A stretch of DNA of 64,000 nt, taken from the NCBI RefSeq assembly GCF_030160235.1, contig NZ_BSNY01000051.1, positions 1 to 64,000 of the forward strand, read 5' to 3'. The number at the start of each line of letters is the position of its first letter. Positions within the stretch are counted from its first letter, which is position 1. The notes beneath the pieces are model-generated. The model saw only the letters and a list, made by a program, of their open reading frames with translations. It had not been told where the DNA came from and ran no database searches. The position numbers and the translations under genes were made by a program. Shown one piece after another: positions 1-11,901 of this stretch. The DNA is from Mesorhizobium huakuii (lineage in GTDB: Bacteria > Pseudomonadota > Alphaproteobacteria > Rhizobiales > Rhizobiaceae).

Positions 1-326
1 GCGCGCGCCTAACATGCTGACTTAATGACATATTCTCACAGGCGGTGTTTAAGTCGGGTGAGACATGCGCGAAATCAAAAACCTAAAGCGCGTCGCGATC
101 CTTCGGATTCGCTCCATGCGCTTTAAGCAGCGGTCCACATTTGGATGCGCTCCAGCCCTTGATACGCCGATCCGAAATCGACGGGCCTCGGCTTCACGCG
201 GCGGCCAGGATCGATTTCGTCATCCTGAGCCGCCCGGCCTGCTCGTGTGGCACCACCGGCATCGCTGGCCGAGGCGCGGCGGCAGCCGAAGTCAAACCAT
301 TCATGGCCGGTTTCCGGCCACGCGCC
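1..326. other. Intergenic stretch before gapR, no gene recognised
   Basis: No convincing gene lies here. The open frames that cover it are rich in Arg and Pro, have no recognisable motif and run antisense or out of frame into gapR. The only structured element is the palindromic repeat at 84-125. The first bases could belong to the flank of a gene outside the window. Confidence 0.5.
84..125. repeat. Palindromic intergenic element
   Basis: The ends TAAAGCGC and GCGCTTTA are inverted, and the inner arms around a TTCG loop (CGCGATCC / GGATTCG) pair imperfectly, giving a hairpin of about 42 bases. Elements with a terminal GCGCTTTA sequence recur between genes in Mesorhizobium. That it is a multicopy repeat is recalled family knowledge, not shown inside this window. 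Confidence 0.5.
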
Positions 327-587
327 TCACACCATGCCGAGCGCGGCCATGTACAGATCGAGGATGGCGTCCTCTTCCTGGCGCTCGGCCTGGTCCTTCT
401 TGCGTAGCCGGATGATGGTGCGTATCGCCTTGGTGTCGAACCCCGTGCCCTTGGCCTCGGCGAACACTTCCTTGATGTCGTCGGCGATCGTCTTCTTTTC
501 TTCCTCGAGCCGCTCGATGCGTTCGATGAGGGCACGCAGCTGGCCGGCGGCAACAGTCTGGCTGGTCTCGGTGATATCGTCGGCCAT
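327..587 (-). CDS. gapR: GapR family DNA-binding protein (DUF2312)
   Basis: This 86-residue protein starts [17 protein letters not shown] and ends LYMAALGMV, as in the DUF2312 family. Its founding member, Caulobacter GapR, is a nucleoid-associated protein that binds overtwisted DNA ahead of polymerases and supports replication. The N-terminal half (about residues 15-50) is a heptad-rich helix ([12 protein letters not shown]), consistent with the coiled coil of GapR dimers; the rest is short basic and acidic helices. The start at 587 was chosen because GGAG lies just upstream and because residues before it in the longer frame do not look coding. It stands alone on the minus strand, downstream of the pyc region. 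Confidence 0.85.
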   Translation of the reverse strand: MADDITETSQTVAAGQLRALIERIERLEEEKKTIADDIKEVFAEAKGTGFDTKAIRTIIRLRKKDQAERQEEDAILDLYMAALGMV

Positions 588-747
588 GTTTTTCTCCAAA
601 ATTGGTTGGGCGCCGCGACTCGGCGAAAGACGGCGGCAAATTTGAGCCGGTTCGATGCCCGACCGGCAGCGGCGGGTCAAGCTGTTATCGAACAAGGCAT
701 GAGGGCTGCCGACAGAAGCCGACAACCTGCCCGCTCCTTGCCGGCTC

Positions 748-3700
748 TCAAGCGAAGGCGATCAGCAGATCCTTGGCATCGATCTGGTCGCCGGCCTTGA
801 CCAGCACCTCGGCGACGGTGCCGTCACGCTCGGCGTGCAGCGCCGTTTCCATCTTCATGGCTTCGATCGACAGCAGCACGTCGCCGGCCTTCACCGCCTG
901 GCCGGTGGCGACCGAAAGGGCGGAAACCACGCCCGGCATCGGCGCGCCGACATGCGCCTCGTTGCCTGGCTCGGCCTTGCGGCGCGCCTTGGCGGCTGAG
1001 GCGCCATGCGCCCGGTCCGGCACCTTGACGCGCCGCGGCTGGCCGTTGAGCTCGAAGAACACGGTGACCATGCCCTTGTCGTCGACATCGCCAATAGCGA
1101 GGCACCGCACGACCAGCGTCTTGCCCTTCTCGATGTCGATGAAGATCTCGTCTTCCGACTTCATGCCGTAGAAATAGGTCGGCGTCGGCAGGACGCTGAC
1201 CGGGCCGTAGGTCTCCTGCGCGCTGGCGAAGTCGGTGAACACCTTCGGATACATCAGCCACGAGGCGAATTCGTATTCCGAGAGCTTGCGCTCGAGCTTC
1301 TCCTCGATCTCCTTGCGGCTGGCCTTGAGATCGGCAGGCTTGAGCAGCGATCCGGGCCGCGCCGTGATCGGCTTGTCGCCTTTCAGCGCCTTCTTCTGCA
1401 AAGCCGCCGGCCAACCGCCGGGCGACTGGCCGAGATCGCCACGCAGCATCGAGACGACCGAGTCCGGGAAGGCGATATCCCTGGCAGGGTTCTCGACATC
1501 CGCGACGGTCAGGTCCTGGCTGACCATCATCAGCGCCATGTCGCCGACGACCTTGGACGACGGCGTCACCTTGACGATGTCGCCGAACATCAGATTGACG
1601 TCGTGATAGGTCTGCGCCACCTCGTGCCAGCGCGTCTCCAGCCCGAGCGAACGCGCCTGTTCCTTGAGGTTGGTGAACTGTCCGCCCGGCATTTCGTGCA
1701 GATAGACTTCCGAGGCCGGCCCCTTGAGGTCGCTTTCGAAGGCGGCGTACTGGTTGCGCACCGCTTCCCAGTAGAACGAGATCTTGCGGATCCATTGCGG
1801 GTCGAGGCCGGGGTCGCGCTCGGTGCCCTTCAGCGCCTCGACGATCGAGCCCAGGCAAGGCTGCGACGTGTTGCCGGAGAAGGCATCCATCGCCGCGTCG
1901 ATGGCGTCGACGCCGCTCTCCACCGCCGCCAGCACGGTCGCCGCCGACAGGCCAGACGTGTCGTGGGTGTGGAAATGGATCGGCAGGTCGGTCGCCTCGC
2001 GCAGCGCCTTGAACAGCACGCGGGCGGCGGCCGGCTTCAACAGGCCCGCCATGTCCTTGACGGCGATGATGTGGGCGCCGGCGGCCTGCAATTCGCCGGC
2101 CAGGCCGACATAGTATTTCAGATCGTACTTGGCTCGCGCCGGATCGAGAATGTCGCCGGTGTAGCACATCGCCGCTTCGATCAGCTTGCCCTCGGCGCCG
2201 ACCGCGTCCATGGCGACGCGCATGTTCTCGACCCAGTTCAGGCAGTCGAAGACGCGGAACAGGTCGATGCCGCCGGCAGCCGCCTGCTTGACGAAATGCT
2301 GCACGACATTGTCGGGATAGTTGGTGTAGCCGACGCCGTTGGCGCCGCGCAGCAACATCTGCAGCAACAGATTGGGAGCCGCCTCGCGCACCAGCGACAG
2401 CCGCTCCCACGGATCCTCGGTGAGGAAGCGCATGGCGACGTCAAAGGTCGCGCCGCCCCAGCATTCGAGCGACAGAAGCTGCGGCAAGGCGCGCGCATAG
2501 GTGCCGGCAATATTGGCAATGTCGTGCGTGCGCATACGGGTCGCCAGCAGCGACTGGTGGCCGTCGCGCATCGTCGTGTCAGTGACCAGCACTTCCTTCT
2601 GCTCGCGCATCCAGCCGGCGAACTTCTCCGGACCGAGCACGTCCAGCTTCTGCTTGCTGCCGCCGGGCACGTTGCCGTTGAGATAGGGCACGACCGGTGC
2701 GGCCGCATCGGCCTTCGGCATCGGCCGGCCGCGCGTCTCGGGGTGGCCGTTGACGCTGACATCGGCCAGGTAGTTGAGCAGCTTGGTGGCGCGGTCCTGC
2801 CGCTTGACCTGCTGGAACAGCTCCGGCGTCGTGTCGATGAACTTGGTCGTATAGGAATTGTCGGCGAAGCTCGGGTGGTTGATGATCGCTTCGAGGAAGG
2901 TGAGGTTGGTGGCGACGCCGCGGATGCGGAATTCGCGCAGAGCCCGGTTCATGCGGGCAATCGTCTCGGCCGGCGTCGGCGCCCACGCCGTCACCTTCTC
3001 CAGCAGCGGATCGTAGAAGCGGGTGATGACCGCGCCGGAATAGGCAGTGCCGCCATCCAGCCGGATGCCGAAGCCGGTGGCGCCGCGATAGGCGGTGATA
3101 CGGCCATAATCCGGAATGAAATTGTGCTCGGGATCCTCGGTGGTGATGCGGCACTGCAAGGCATGGCCGTTCAGCCTGATGTCCTTCTGCTCCGGCACGC
3201 CCGATTGCGGTGTGCCGATGGCGAAGCCGTCGAGGATGTGGATCTGCGCCTTGACGATGTCGATGCCGGTCACCTGTTCGGTGACGGTATGCTCGACCTG
3301 GATGCGCGGGTTGACCTCGATGAAATAGAATTTTCCGGTATCGGCATCCTGCAGGAACTCGACCGTGCCGGCGCCGATATAGCTGGTCTCGCGCGCGATC
3401 TTCAGCGCGTGGCCGCAAAGCTCCTCGCGCTGCGACATTTCGAGATAGGGCGCGGGCGCCCGCTCGACGACCTTCTGGTTGCGGCGCTGGATCGAGCAAT
3501 CGCGCTCGAACAGGTGCACGACATTGCCATGCGTGTCGCCAAGCACCTGCACCTCGACGTGGCGCGCGCGCTCGATCAGCTTTTCGAGGTAGACCTCGTC
3601 CTTGCCGAACGCGGCCTTCGCCTCACGCTTGCCTTCCGTGACCTCACGGGTGAGATCGGCCTCGGAACGGATGGCGCGCATGCCGCGCCCGCCGCCGCCC

Positions 3701-4206
3701 CAGGAGGCCTTCAGCATCACCGGATAGCCAATCTCCTTGGCCAGTTTCTTGACCGCCTCCATATCGTCCGGCAACGGATCGGTGGCGGGAATGACCGGCA
3801 CGCCGACCTCGATGGCGAGGTTGCGCGCCGCGACCTTGTTGCCGAGGCGGCGCATCGTGTCCGGCTTCGGACCGATGAAGGTGATGCCGGCCTGCGCGCA
3901 GGCCTCGGCGAATTCGGGGCTTTCGGACAGCAGCCCGTAGCCGGGGTGGATGGCATCGGCGCCCGAAAGCCTGGCGACGCGGATCACCTCCTCGATCGAC
4001 AGATAGCTCTCGATCGGTCCCATATCCTTGGCCAGATGCGGGCCGCGCCCGACCTGGTAGCTTTCATCGGCCTTGAACCGGTGCAGCGAATATTTGTCCT
4101 CCTCGGCCCAGATCGCCACGGTTTTGAGGCCCAACTCGTTGGCCGCGCGAAAAACGCGGATGGCGATTTCTGACCGGTTGGCGACGAGGATCTTCGTGAT
4201 GGCCAA
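748..4206 (-). CDS. pyc: Pyruvate carboxylase
   Basis: A 1152-residue single-chain anaplerotic enzyme that makes oxaloacetate from pyruvate, bicarbonate and ATP in the cytoplasm. Domains in order are biotin carboxylase (about 3-455, starting [18 protein letters not shown], with the ATP-grasp loop WGGGGRGMR), the carboxyltransferase TIM barrel (about 560-850, [16 protein letters not shown]), a PYC allosteric/linker region, and a C-terminal biotinyl domain with the EAMKMET motif, giving biotinyl-Lys about 1118. The length matches the family. The longest frame begins with a TTG at 4248, but a second TTG at 4206 gives the usual [11 protein letters not shown] start and has GGAG eight bases upstream, so I use it. 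A LacI-type palindrome lies upstream at 4294-4309. Confidence 0.96.
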   Translation of the reverse strand: MAITKILVANRSEIAIRVFRAANELGLKTVAIWAEEDKYSLHRFKADESYQVGRGPHLAKDMGPIESYLSIEEVIRVARLSGADAIHPGYGLLSESPEFAEACAQAGITFIGPKPDTMRRLGNKVAARNLAIEVGVPVIPATDPLPDDMEAVKKLAKEIGYPVMLKASWGGGGRGMRAIRSEADLTREVTEGKREAKAAFGKDEVYLEKLIERARHVEVQVLGDTHGNVVHLFERDCSIQRRNQKVVERAPAPYLEMSQREELCGHALKIARETSYIGAGTVEFLQDADTGKFYFIEVNPRIQVEHTVTEQVTGIDIVKAQIHILDGFAIGTPQSGVPEQKDIRLNGHALQCRITTEDPEHNFIPDYGRITAYRGATGFGIRLDGGTAYSGAVITRFYDPLLEKVTAWAPTPAETIARMNRALREFRIRGVATNLTFLEAIINHPSFADNSYTTKFIDTTPELFQQVKRQDRATKLLNYLADVSVNGHPETRGRPMPKADAAAPVVPYLNGNVPGGSKQKLDVLGPEKFAGWMREQKEVLVTDTTMRDGHQSLLATRMRTHDIANIAGTYARALPQLLSLECWGGATFDVAMRFLTEDPWERLSLVREAAPNLLLQMLLRGANGVGYTNYPDNVVQHFVKQAAAGGIDLFRVFDCLNWVENMRVAMDAVGAEGKLIEAAMCYTGDILDPARAKYDLKYYVGLAGELQAAGAHIIAVKDMAGLLKPAAARVLFKALREATDLPIHFHTHDTSGLSAATVLAAVESGVDAIDAAMDAFSGNTSQPCLGSIVEALKGTERDPGLDPQWIRKISFYWEAVRNQYAAFESDLKGPASEVYLHEMPGGQFTNLKEQARSLGLETRWHEVAQTYHDVNLMFGDIVKVTPSSKVVGDMALMMVSQDLTVADVENPARDIAFPDSVVSMLRGDLGQSPGGWPAALQKKALKGDKPITARPGSLLKPADLKASRKEIEEKLERKLSEYEFASWLMYPKVFTDFASAQETYGPVSVLPTPTYFYGMKSEDEIFIDIEKGKTLVVRCLAIGDVDDKGMVTVFFELNGQPRRVKVPDRAHGASAAKARRKAEPGNEAHVGAPMPGVVSALSVATGQAVKAGDVLLSIEAMKMETALHAERDGTVAEVLVKAGDQIDAKDLLIAFA

Positions 4207-4293
4207 GGACTGGGCTCCAGCAGCGGAAGGGACGGGAAATCGGTGCAATGATTAGCGTGAAAATGCTGCAGTGCAAACAAAATCAACGCCGAT

Positions 4294-4309
4294 TTAAACC
4301 GATTTAAAT
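4294..4309. promoter_or_regulatory. Candidate LacI-type operator upstream of pyc
   Basis: TTTAAACCGATTTAAA is a pseudo-palindrome centred on CG (TTTAAA arms, YCGR centre), the layout of LacI/GalR family operators. It lies about 90 bases upstream of the pyc start in an otherwise GC-rich gap. Which regulator would bind it is unknown. The assignment rests on shape alone. Confidence 0.35.
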
Positions 4310-4441
4310 CAATTATCCGGCCAACACTCGCACGCCTTGACCCCAACGGACGGAACAATGGCGACAATTTCGATCCTGGATGCGATCTCTCCAGGCTGAG
4401 CGGAGCCGACAAAGAGCGTCATCGGCCGACTGAGACGCGCC

Positions 4442-4474
4442 AAAAGAAAATGCCCGGCGCGTTGCGCCGGGCAT
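4442..4474 (-). terminator. Rho-independent terminator of the binding-protein gene
   Basis: A perfect 11-base-pair stem (ATGCCCGGCGC / GCGCCGGGCAT) with a three-base loop is followed on the minus strand by TTTTCTTTTG. It lies about 30 bases past the stop of the periplasmic binding protein at 4502. Confidence 0.9.
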
Positions 4475-4501
4475 CTTGGATTTCAGGCCTGCTGGAGCAG
4501 C

Positions 4502-5617
4502 TTATTTCGGGAACCAGGAATACTTGCCGTCGTCCTTCTTCTTCCACTCGTACATGATGTAGCCCGGCAGCTTCGGGTCGCCCTTGGCGTCATAGGCGAG
4601 ATCGCCCAGAACGGTCGGGAACGGGCCGCTTTCATGCATCGCCTTGGCAACGGCCTGCGGGTCGTTCGTCTTGGCGGCAGCAGCTGCCTCGGCGACCACC
4701 TGCACGGCGGCGTAGGCGTAGAGCGTGTAGGCTTCCGGCTCGAAGCCCTGCGCACGGAACTTCTCGACGAGTTCCTTGTTGGCCGGGATCAGGCGCGGAT
4801 CGGGTCCGAACGTGTTGAGCGTGCCGGCGACGGCGTCGCCAGCGATCGCGGCGAGTTCGTCCGTCACGATGCCGTCACCCGACATCATCGGCGCCTTGAG
4901 GCCCTGGTCCGCCGACTGGCGGATGATCAGGCCGGCTTCGGTATGCAGGCCGCCCCAGTAGATCAGGGTGACGCCGGCTTCCTTCATCTTGGCGATAAGC
5001 GCCGAGAAGTCCTTGTCGCCGACATTGACGCCTTCATACATCACTTCCTTGACGCCGGCGGCGTTCATCGCCTTCTTGGTTTCATCGGCGAGGCCCTGGC
5101 CATAAGGGGTCTTGTCGTGCACGACGGCGACCTTGGCATCCTTGAAGTTCGCGGCGATGTAGGCGCCGGCGATGCTGCCCTGCTGATCGTCGCGTCCGCA
5201 GGTGCGGAACACGTTCCACAGGCCACGCTCGGTGAACTTCGGGTTGGTCGCGGCCGGCGTGATTTCGACGATGTTGTTTTCGGCGTAGACTTCCGAGGCC
5301 GGGATCGAGACGCCCGAGTTGAAGTGGCCGATCACGAACTTGACGCCGTCGCCGACGAACTTGTTGGCGACCGAAATGCCCTGCTTCGGATCGGAGACGT
5401 CGTCGCCGACTTCGAGCTTGATCTGCTCGCCATTGATGCCGCCCTTGGCGTTGATCGCGGCGACCGCCGCCTCAGCGCCCTTCTGCAGCTGTGCGCCGAA
5501 GGCCGCGTTCGGACCGGTGATCGGACCGGCAACGCCGAATACTACATCAGCCCACGCGTTGCCGCCGAACGCGACCAGCGCGGTCAGGGCGACGGCGGAC
5601 AAAAGTGACTTTTTCAT
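4502..5617 (-). CDS. Branched-chain amino acid ABC transporter, periplasmic substrate-binding protein
   Basis: A 371-residue type I periplasmic binding protein (LivK/LivJ family). The N-terminus [19 protein letters not shown] followed by NAWA-D is a signal peptide cleaved around residue 23. The mature part opens [17 protein letters not shown], the usual start of Leu/Ile/Val-binding proteins, and contains [15 protein letters not shown] and the hinge region [13 protein letters not shown]. It captures amino acids in the periplasm and hands them to LivHMGF, encoded upstream on the same strand. A 137-base gap from the DUF6867 gene and a strong terminator after the stop suggest its own, stronger transcript. 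The exact amino acid range cannot be read from sequence. Confidence 0.93.
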   Translation of the reverse strand: MKKSLLSAVALTALVAFGGNAWADVVFGVAGPITGPNAAFGAQLQKGAEAAVAAINAKGGINGEQIKLEVGDDVSDPKQGISVANKFVGDGVKFVIGHFNSGVSIPASEVYAENNIVEITPAATNPKFTERGLWNVFRTCGRDDQQGSIAGAYIAANFKDAKVAVVHDKTPYGQGLADETKKAMNAAGVKEVMYEGVNVGDKDFSALIAKMKEAGVTLIYWGGLHTEAGLIIRQSADQGLKAPMMSGDGIVTDELAAIAGDAVAGTLNTFGPDPRLIPANKELVEKFRAQGFEPEAYTLYAYAAVQVVAEAAAAAKTNDPQAVAKAMHESGPFPTVLGDLAYDAKGDPKLPGYIMYEWKKKDDGKYSWFPK

Positions 5618-5754
5618 TTAAACGCTCCCATTAACGGAGTGGGCGTGGATGAAGCTTTCATGCGATGCCCACCCTTATCGCAGAAAGCATAGTTTGCCGA
5701 TTTTCAGGCACTTGTCACGCCGATTCATCCCTGACGCGGCGTTAATGATGAACG

Positions 5755-6102
5755 TCAACCTTTCGGTTTCCAGCTCAAGATTGAAGCTCTTTCGTAGAGC
5801 CAATTATACTGTGTGACCATCTGGTTTGTTCGTGTGTATTGATAGCCGACGAAGCCCAATATCATCAGCACGATGGTGTCGACGATATAGTAGTGCAGCG
5901 AGAACATCGTGCCGTCGAACAGCGCGTGATGGATGAAGCGGATGCCGATGCCGAGACCCAGCAGATAGGCAAAAAGCTGGATGAAGGAGCGCCATGTCTG
6001 GGCGCTGGCCTTGCCGGTCATCCAGGCCGCCCAGCCGCCGAGCAGGCAGGTGACGAAGAAGAACTGCCAGATCGAGGGTTCCTCATAGAGAATGCCCTGC
6101 AT
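5755..6102 (-). CDS. DUF6867 family small inner-membrane protein
   Basis: A 115-residue protein with about three hydrophobic segments (near 12-28, 40-58 and 72-92) and the polar C-terminus ASILSWKPKG. It matches the family I know as DUF6867, which occurs in Rhizobiales next to branched-chain amino acid ABC transporter genes. GGGAG sits about ten bases before the ATG. It lies between livF and the binding-protein gene on the same strand, so a role in assembly or regulation of the importer is a reasonable guess, but no function is established. A palindromic element and a hairpin separate it from livF. Confidence 0.75.
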   Translation of the reverse strand: MQGILYEEPSIWQFFFVTCLLGGWAAWMTGKASAQTWRSFIQLFAYLLGLGIGIRFIHHALFDGTMFSLHYYIVDTIVLMILGFVGYQYTRTNQMVTQYNWLYERASILSWKPKG

Positions 6103-6117
6103 GATGAAGTCTCCCTA

Positions 6118-6163
6118 GCATGATCCCGAAAAGCTGCGGACTCTTCGGACAAGGATCACGCGA
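6118..6163. repeat. Palindromic intergenic element (GCATGATCCCGAAAAG type)
   Basis: The element starts GCATGATCCCGAAAAG and ends CTTCGGACAAGGATCACGC, so its two ends are imperfect inverted copies. This layout is typical of a common Mesorhizobium intergenic palindrome. It lies between livF and the DUF6867 gene. Confidence 0.5.
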
Positions 6164-6173
6164 CAAACGAACA

Positions 6174-6212
6174 AGTTGGAGCGGAATACTGGATGCACGT
6201 TCCGCTCCAAAC
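6174..6212 (-). terminator. Hairpin directly after livF, possible attenuator
   Basis: TTGGAGCGGAA (6176-6186) and TTCCGCTCCAA (6200-6210) form a perfect 11-base-pair stem with a 13-base loop, starting immediately after the livF stop. On the minus strand it is followed by CTTGTTCGTTTG, only a weak U-tract. It may reduce read-through to the downstream genes, protect the 3' end of the mRNA, or be part of the adjacent repeat. Confidence 0.45.
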
Positions 6213-6941
6213 TCAGTGATGTCCGCCTTCGAGATAGGCGGCGCGCACTTCCGGATTGGCGAGCAGTTCCTTGCCGGTGCCGCTCATCGTCACATTGCCG
6301 TTGACCATGACGTAGCCGCGCGTGGCGAGCTTCAGCGCGCCGAACGCGTTCTGCTCGACCAGGAACACGGTCAGCCCTTGCGTGCGGTTCAGCTCGCGGA
6401 TGGCGTCGAAGATCTGCTTGACGATCAGCGGCGCCAGGCCCAGCGACGGCTCGTCGAGCAGAAGAAGCTTCGGCCGCGCCATCAGCGCGCGTCCGATGGA
6501 CAGCATCTGCTGCTCGCCGCCCGACAGCGTGCCGCCGCGCTGGGCGATGCGCTCCTTGAGCCGCGGGAACAGCGTGAACACCTTCTCGACGTCCTCGTCA
6601 TAGTGCTTGAGGTTGTCGAGGCTGGCGCCCATCTGCAGGTTTTCCATCACCGTCATGCGCGGGAAGATCCGCCGGCCTTCGGGTGACTGGGCGATGCGCA
6701 TGCGCGCGATCTCGTGCGTCGGCAACTGGGTGATGTCGGTGCCGGCGAAGGTGATGGTCCCCGTACGGGCGCGCGGAGCACCGAAAATGGTCATCATCAG
6801 CGTCGATTTGCCGGCGCCGTTGGCGCCGATCAGCGCCACGATCTCACCTTCCTTGACGGTGACGTCGACGCCGTTCAAAGCCCGGATGTTGCCGTAGTAG
6901 GTCTCCACGCCCTTGATATCGAGCAGCGTTGTCCCGGCCAT
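6213..6941 (-). CDS. livF: Branched-chain amino acid ABC transporter ATP-binding protein LivF
   Basis: A 242-residue ATPase that powers the Liv importer on the cytoplasmic face. It has Walker A GANGAGKST (about 34-42), the signature LSGGEQQML and Walker B LLLLDEPSLGLAP. The opening LLDIKGVETYYGNIRALNGV and the end VRAAYLEGGHH are typical of LivF rather than LivG. Its ATG overlaps the livG stop by one base (TAATG), which implies translational coupling. The order livH-livM-livG-livF on the minus strand is the standard operon. Confidence 0.95.
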   Translation of the reverse strand: MAGTTLLDIKGVETYYGNIRALNGVDVTVKEGEIVALIGANGAGKSTLMMTIFGAPRARTGTITFAGTDITQLPTHEIARMRIAQSPEGRRIFPRMTVMENLQMGASLDNLKHYDEDVEKVFTLFPRLKERIAQRGGTLSGGEQQMLSIGRALMARPKLLLLDEPSLGLAPLIVKQIFDAIRELNRTQGLTVFLVEQNAFGALKLATRGYVMVNGNVTMSGTGKELLANPEVRAAYLEGGHH

Positions 6942-8043
6942 TATTTACGCCCCCCACGCGGCTTGGCTGTCGAGGATTTTCCGGTCGGCTTGGCCGTGGC
7001 CCGCTCGGACGGCTTTCTTGGCGAATTGGCCCTTGCATCGACCTGCGCCGCCTTTGAGGCGCCCTTCGACACCGTGACGCGCTCGCCGTCGCTGTGTCCG
7101 ACGGTGTCGGTCACAGGTCCGGCCAGGTATGATGACGACGTTCCCGGGCCATGCGCGGCATCCGGCCCAATGTCGAGCTGCTCGATGACGTCCTCATCGC
7201 CGACCTCGGTCAGCACGGTCTCGACCTCCTCGTCGTCGACGCCGAGATAGGCGGCGATGACGCGCGGATCGGTGCGCACCGACTGCGGATTGCCGTCGGA
7301 GATCTTGCGGCCATATTCCAGCACCACGACATGGTCGGAAATCTGCATGACCACCGACATGTCGTGCTCGATCAGCAGGATCGAGGTACCGGTGTTGTGC
7401 TTGATGTCCATCAAGAGATCGTTGAGCGCCGCCGATTCCTTCGGGTTGAGGCCGGCCGCGGGCTCGTCGAGACACAGAAGCTCCGGACCCGTGCACATGG
7501 CACGCGCGATCTCGAGGCGCCGCTGCGCGCCATAGGGCAGGTCGCCGGCCGGATCGTCGGCGCGATCGACGAGATCGGCCTTCTCCAGCCAATGCCTGGC
7601 CAGCTCCATCGACTCGGCTGATGCCTTGCGGTAACCGCTGAAGCCGAACAGGCCAAGCACCGTATAGCCCGATGCCTTCATCAGCTTGTTGTGCTGGGCA
7701 ACCAGAAGGTTCTCCAGCAGCGTCATGCCCGAGAACAGCCGGATGTTCTGGAAGGTGCGCGCCACCTTGGCGCGCGCCGGGATCTCATGGTTGGGCAACC
7801 GCTCCAGCAGATAGGTCGAGCCGTCGGCCCGGTTGAGCGTGATCATGCCTTCGGACGGCTTGTAGAAGCCGGTGATGCAGTTGAACACTGTGGTCTTGCC
7901 GGCGCCGTTAGGCCCGATCAGCGCCGTGATCTCGCCGCGTCTGGCGGTGAAGGACAGGTCGCCGATGGCGACCAGGCCGCCGAACTTCATCGACAGATGG
8001 TCGACCTGCAGGATGGCGTCATTCATTTGCGTGGTCGCATTCA

Positions 8044-8044
<1 letters not shown>
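6941..8044 (-). CDS. livG: Branched-chain amino acid ABC transporter ATP-binding protein LivG with long basic C-terminal tail
   Basis: A 367-residue ATPase. The core (1-268) carries Walker A GPNGAGKTT (45-53), the signature region LPYGAQRRLEIARAM and Walker B LLCLDEPAAGLNP, and ends with VIAAYLG, where LivG proteins normally stop. About 98 extra residues follow: first acidic (DDEEVETVLTEVGDED), then Ser/Lys/Ala/Pro-rich and basic to the end (KSSTAKPRGGRK). The tail is predicted disordered and has no known function. The ATG overlaps the livM stop (TGATG) and the stop overlaps the livF start, so the three genes are translationally coupled. Confidence 0.94.
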
Positions 8045-9639
<1,595 letters not shown>

Positions 9640-9643
9640 GATC

Positions 9644-10546
<903 letters not shown>

Positions 10547-10882
10547 GTGTACATGGCTCCCCTGGAATGTCGCCCATGCAGACGCATTCCTTTTCGTATT
10601 TCCCCTAGTCGTAAAGTTTCGAGCCCGGATTGCAACGTGATTTTTTTGACCGCCCCGCGTGTTTCCGATTCACGTCGTTCCGACCGCCCGTTTTCTGCAC
10701 CCGATCCCTGGACTATCGCGGACCCTATCATTGGCATAACGCAATGTCTTTGACGATTCGGCCGTATCTTGCACCCCGTTTCGAAGAAATCGCCGTCAAA
10801 ATTAGGTGATAAGAAGAATCGTTGCGTTCCTGACAGGGTTCGTCTTTTCGCCACACTCCTTTCCGCAGGGTCAGGATTCTCC
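10547..10882. other. Intergenic region upstream of livH
   Basis: No gene is visible. It must contain the liv operon promoter on the minus strand, but I could not pick a convincing -35/-10 pair. Near the hydroxyproline epimerase stop, TCCTGAC (10828-10834) and GTCAGGA (10870-10876) form a 7-base-pair stem with a long loop and no U-tract, so a terminator is not well supported. Confidence 0.5.
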
Positions 10883-11884
10883 TCACTTGACCACGAAACC
10901 ATGCGCAAACGGATCGCGGTCGTCGATGAAGATCGTGTTCAGTCCGGTCATCCGCGCCCAGCCGCCGATCGAGGGAATGATCGCCGGTTTGCCCGCCACC
11001 GCGACCTCCTTTTCGACCTTGCCCTTGAACAGCGAACCGATGATCGATTCATGCACGAAGGCGTCGCCGGCCTTGAGCTTGCCCTTGGCATGGAGCTGCG
11101 CCATGCGCGCCGACGTGCCGGTGCCGCACGGTGAGCGGTCGATCGCCTTGTCGCCGTAGAAGACGGCGTTGCGGGCGTCGGCCCCTTCCACCGTCGGCTT
11201 GCCGGTCCACAACATGTGCGACAATCGGTTGATGCCGGGGTTTTCCGGGTGCACGAAGGAATACTTCTCGTTGAGCCGCTGCCGCACCACCGGGCTCCAG
11301 GCGATCAGGTCGCCGGCGGAATGATCCGCCATGTCGCGGTAGTTCTCCTGCGGCTCGACGATGGCATAGAAATTGCCGCCATAGGCGACGTCGACGGTGA
11401 TCTCGCCAAGCCCGGGACATTCGACCGTCAGCCCTTCGGCATGAAGGAACGATGGCACATTGGTAATGCGCACCTCCTCGACATATTCGCCGACCTGTTT
11501 GTACTCGGCGATGACCAGCCCGGCCGGCGTATCGAGCCTCAGCACGCCCGGCGTCTTCGGCTTGATCAGCCCATGCTCGATGGCCATCGTCACCGTGCCT
11601 ATGGTGCCGTGGCCGCACATCGGCAGGCAGCCTGAGGTTTCGATGAACAGGATGGCGATATCGCAATCCTCGCGCGTCGGCGGATAGAGGATCGAACCCG
11701 ACATCACGTCATGGCCGCGCGGCTCGAACATCAGGCCGGTGCGGATCCAGTCATACTCGGCAAGGAAATGCGCGCGCCGTTCCATCATCGTCGAGCCCTC
11801 GAGCAGCGGGCCGCCGCCGGCGACCAGCCGCACCGGATTGCCGCATGTGTGGCCGTCGATGCAGAAGAAGGATTTCTTGGCCAT
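10883..11884 (-). CDS. hypRE: 4-hydroxyproline 2-epimerase (proline racemase family)
   Basis: A 333-residue cytoplasmic enzyme of the proline racemase family that interconverts trans-4-hydroxy-L-proline and cis-4-hydroxy-D-proline. Both catalytic cysteines are present: Cys90 in SGCLPMCGHGT and Cys253 in DRSPCGTGTSAR. Retention of both Cys favours an epimerase over the trans-3-hydroxyproline dehydratases, which have Thr at the second site. The length equals that of the Brucella homologue as I recall it. The ATG at 11884 has GAGGAG upstream; the longer open frame is not supported. It is the last gene of the three-gene hydroxyproline operon, 17 bases after the FAD enzyme. Confidence 0.92.
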   Translation of the reverse strand: MAKKSFFCIDGHTCGNPVRLVAGGGPLLEGSTMMERRAHFLAEYDWIRTGLMFEPRGHDVMSGSILYPPTREDCDIAILFIETSGCLPMCGHGTIGTVTMAIEHGLIKPKTPGVLRLDTPAGLVIAEYKQVGEYVEEVRITNVPSFLHAEGLTVECPGLGEITVDVAYGGNFYAIVEPQENYRDMADHSAGDLIAWSPVVRQRLNEKYSFVHPENPGINRLSHMLWTGKPTVEGADARNAVFYGDKAIDRSPCGTGTSARMAQLHAKGKLKAGDAFVHESIIGSLFKGKVEKEVAVAGKPAIIPSIGGWARMTGLNTIFIDDRDPFAHGFVVK

Positions 11885-11901
11885 GGCGCTCCTCGAAAAA
11901 T

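Noticed and set aside
65-415. Plus-strand frame of 116 codons at the window start
   Set aside because: It begins inside a palindromic repeat, is Arg/Pro-rich and overlaps gapR on the other strand.
1006-4173. 1055-codon open frame antisense to pyc
   Set aside because: It mirrors a well-conserved enzyme in high-GC DNA, is rich in Arg/Gly/Asp/His and has no motif. Similar long antisense frames face mmsA (16150-17715), atpD (54753-56123) and atpA (57195-58964).
10828-10876. Terminator after the hydroxyproline epimerase
   Set aside because: The inverted repeat TCCTGAC/GTCAGGA has a 35-base loop and no U-tract.
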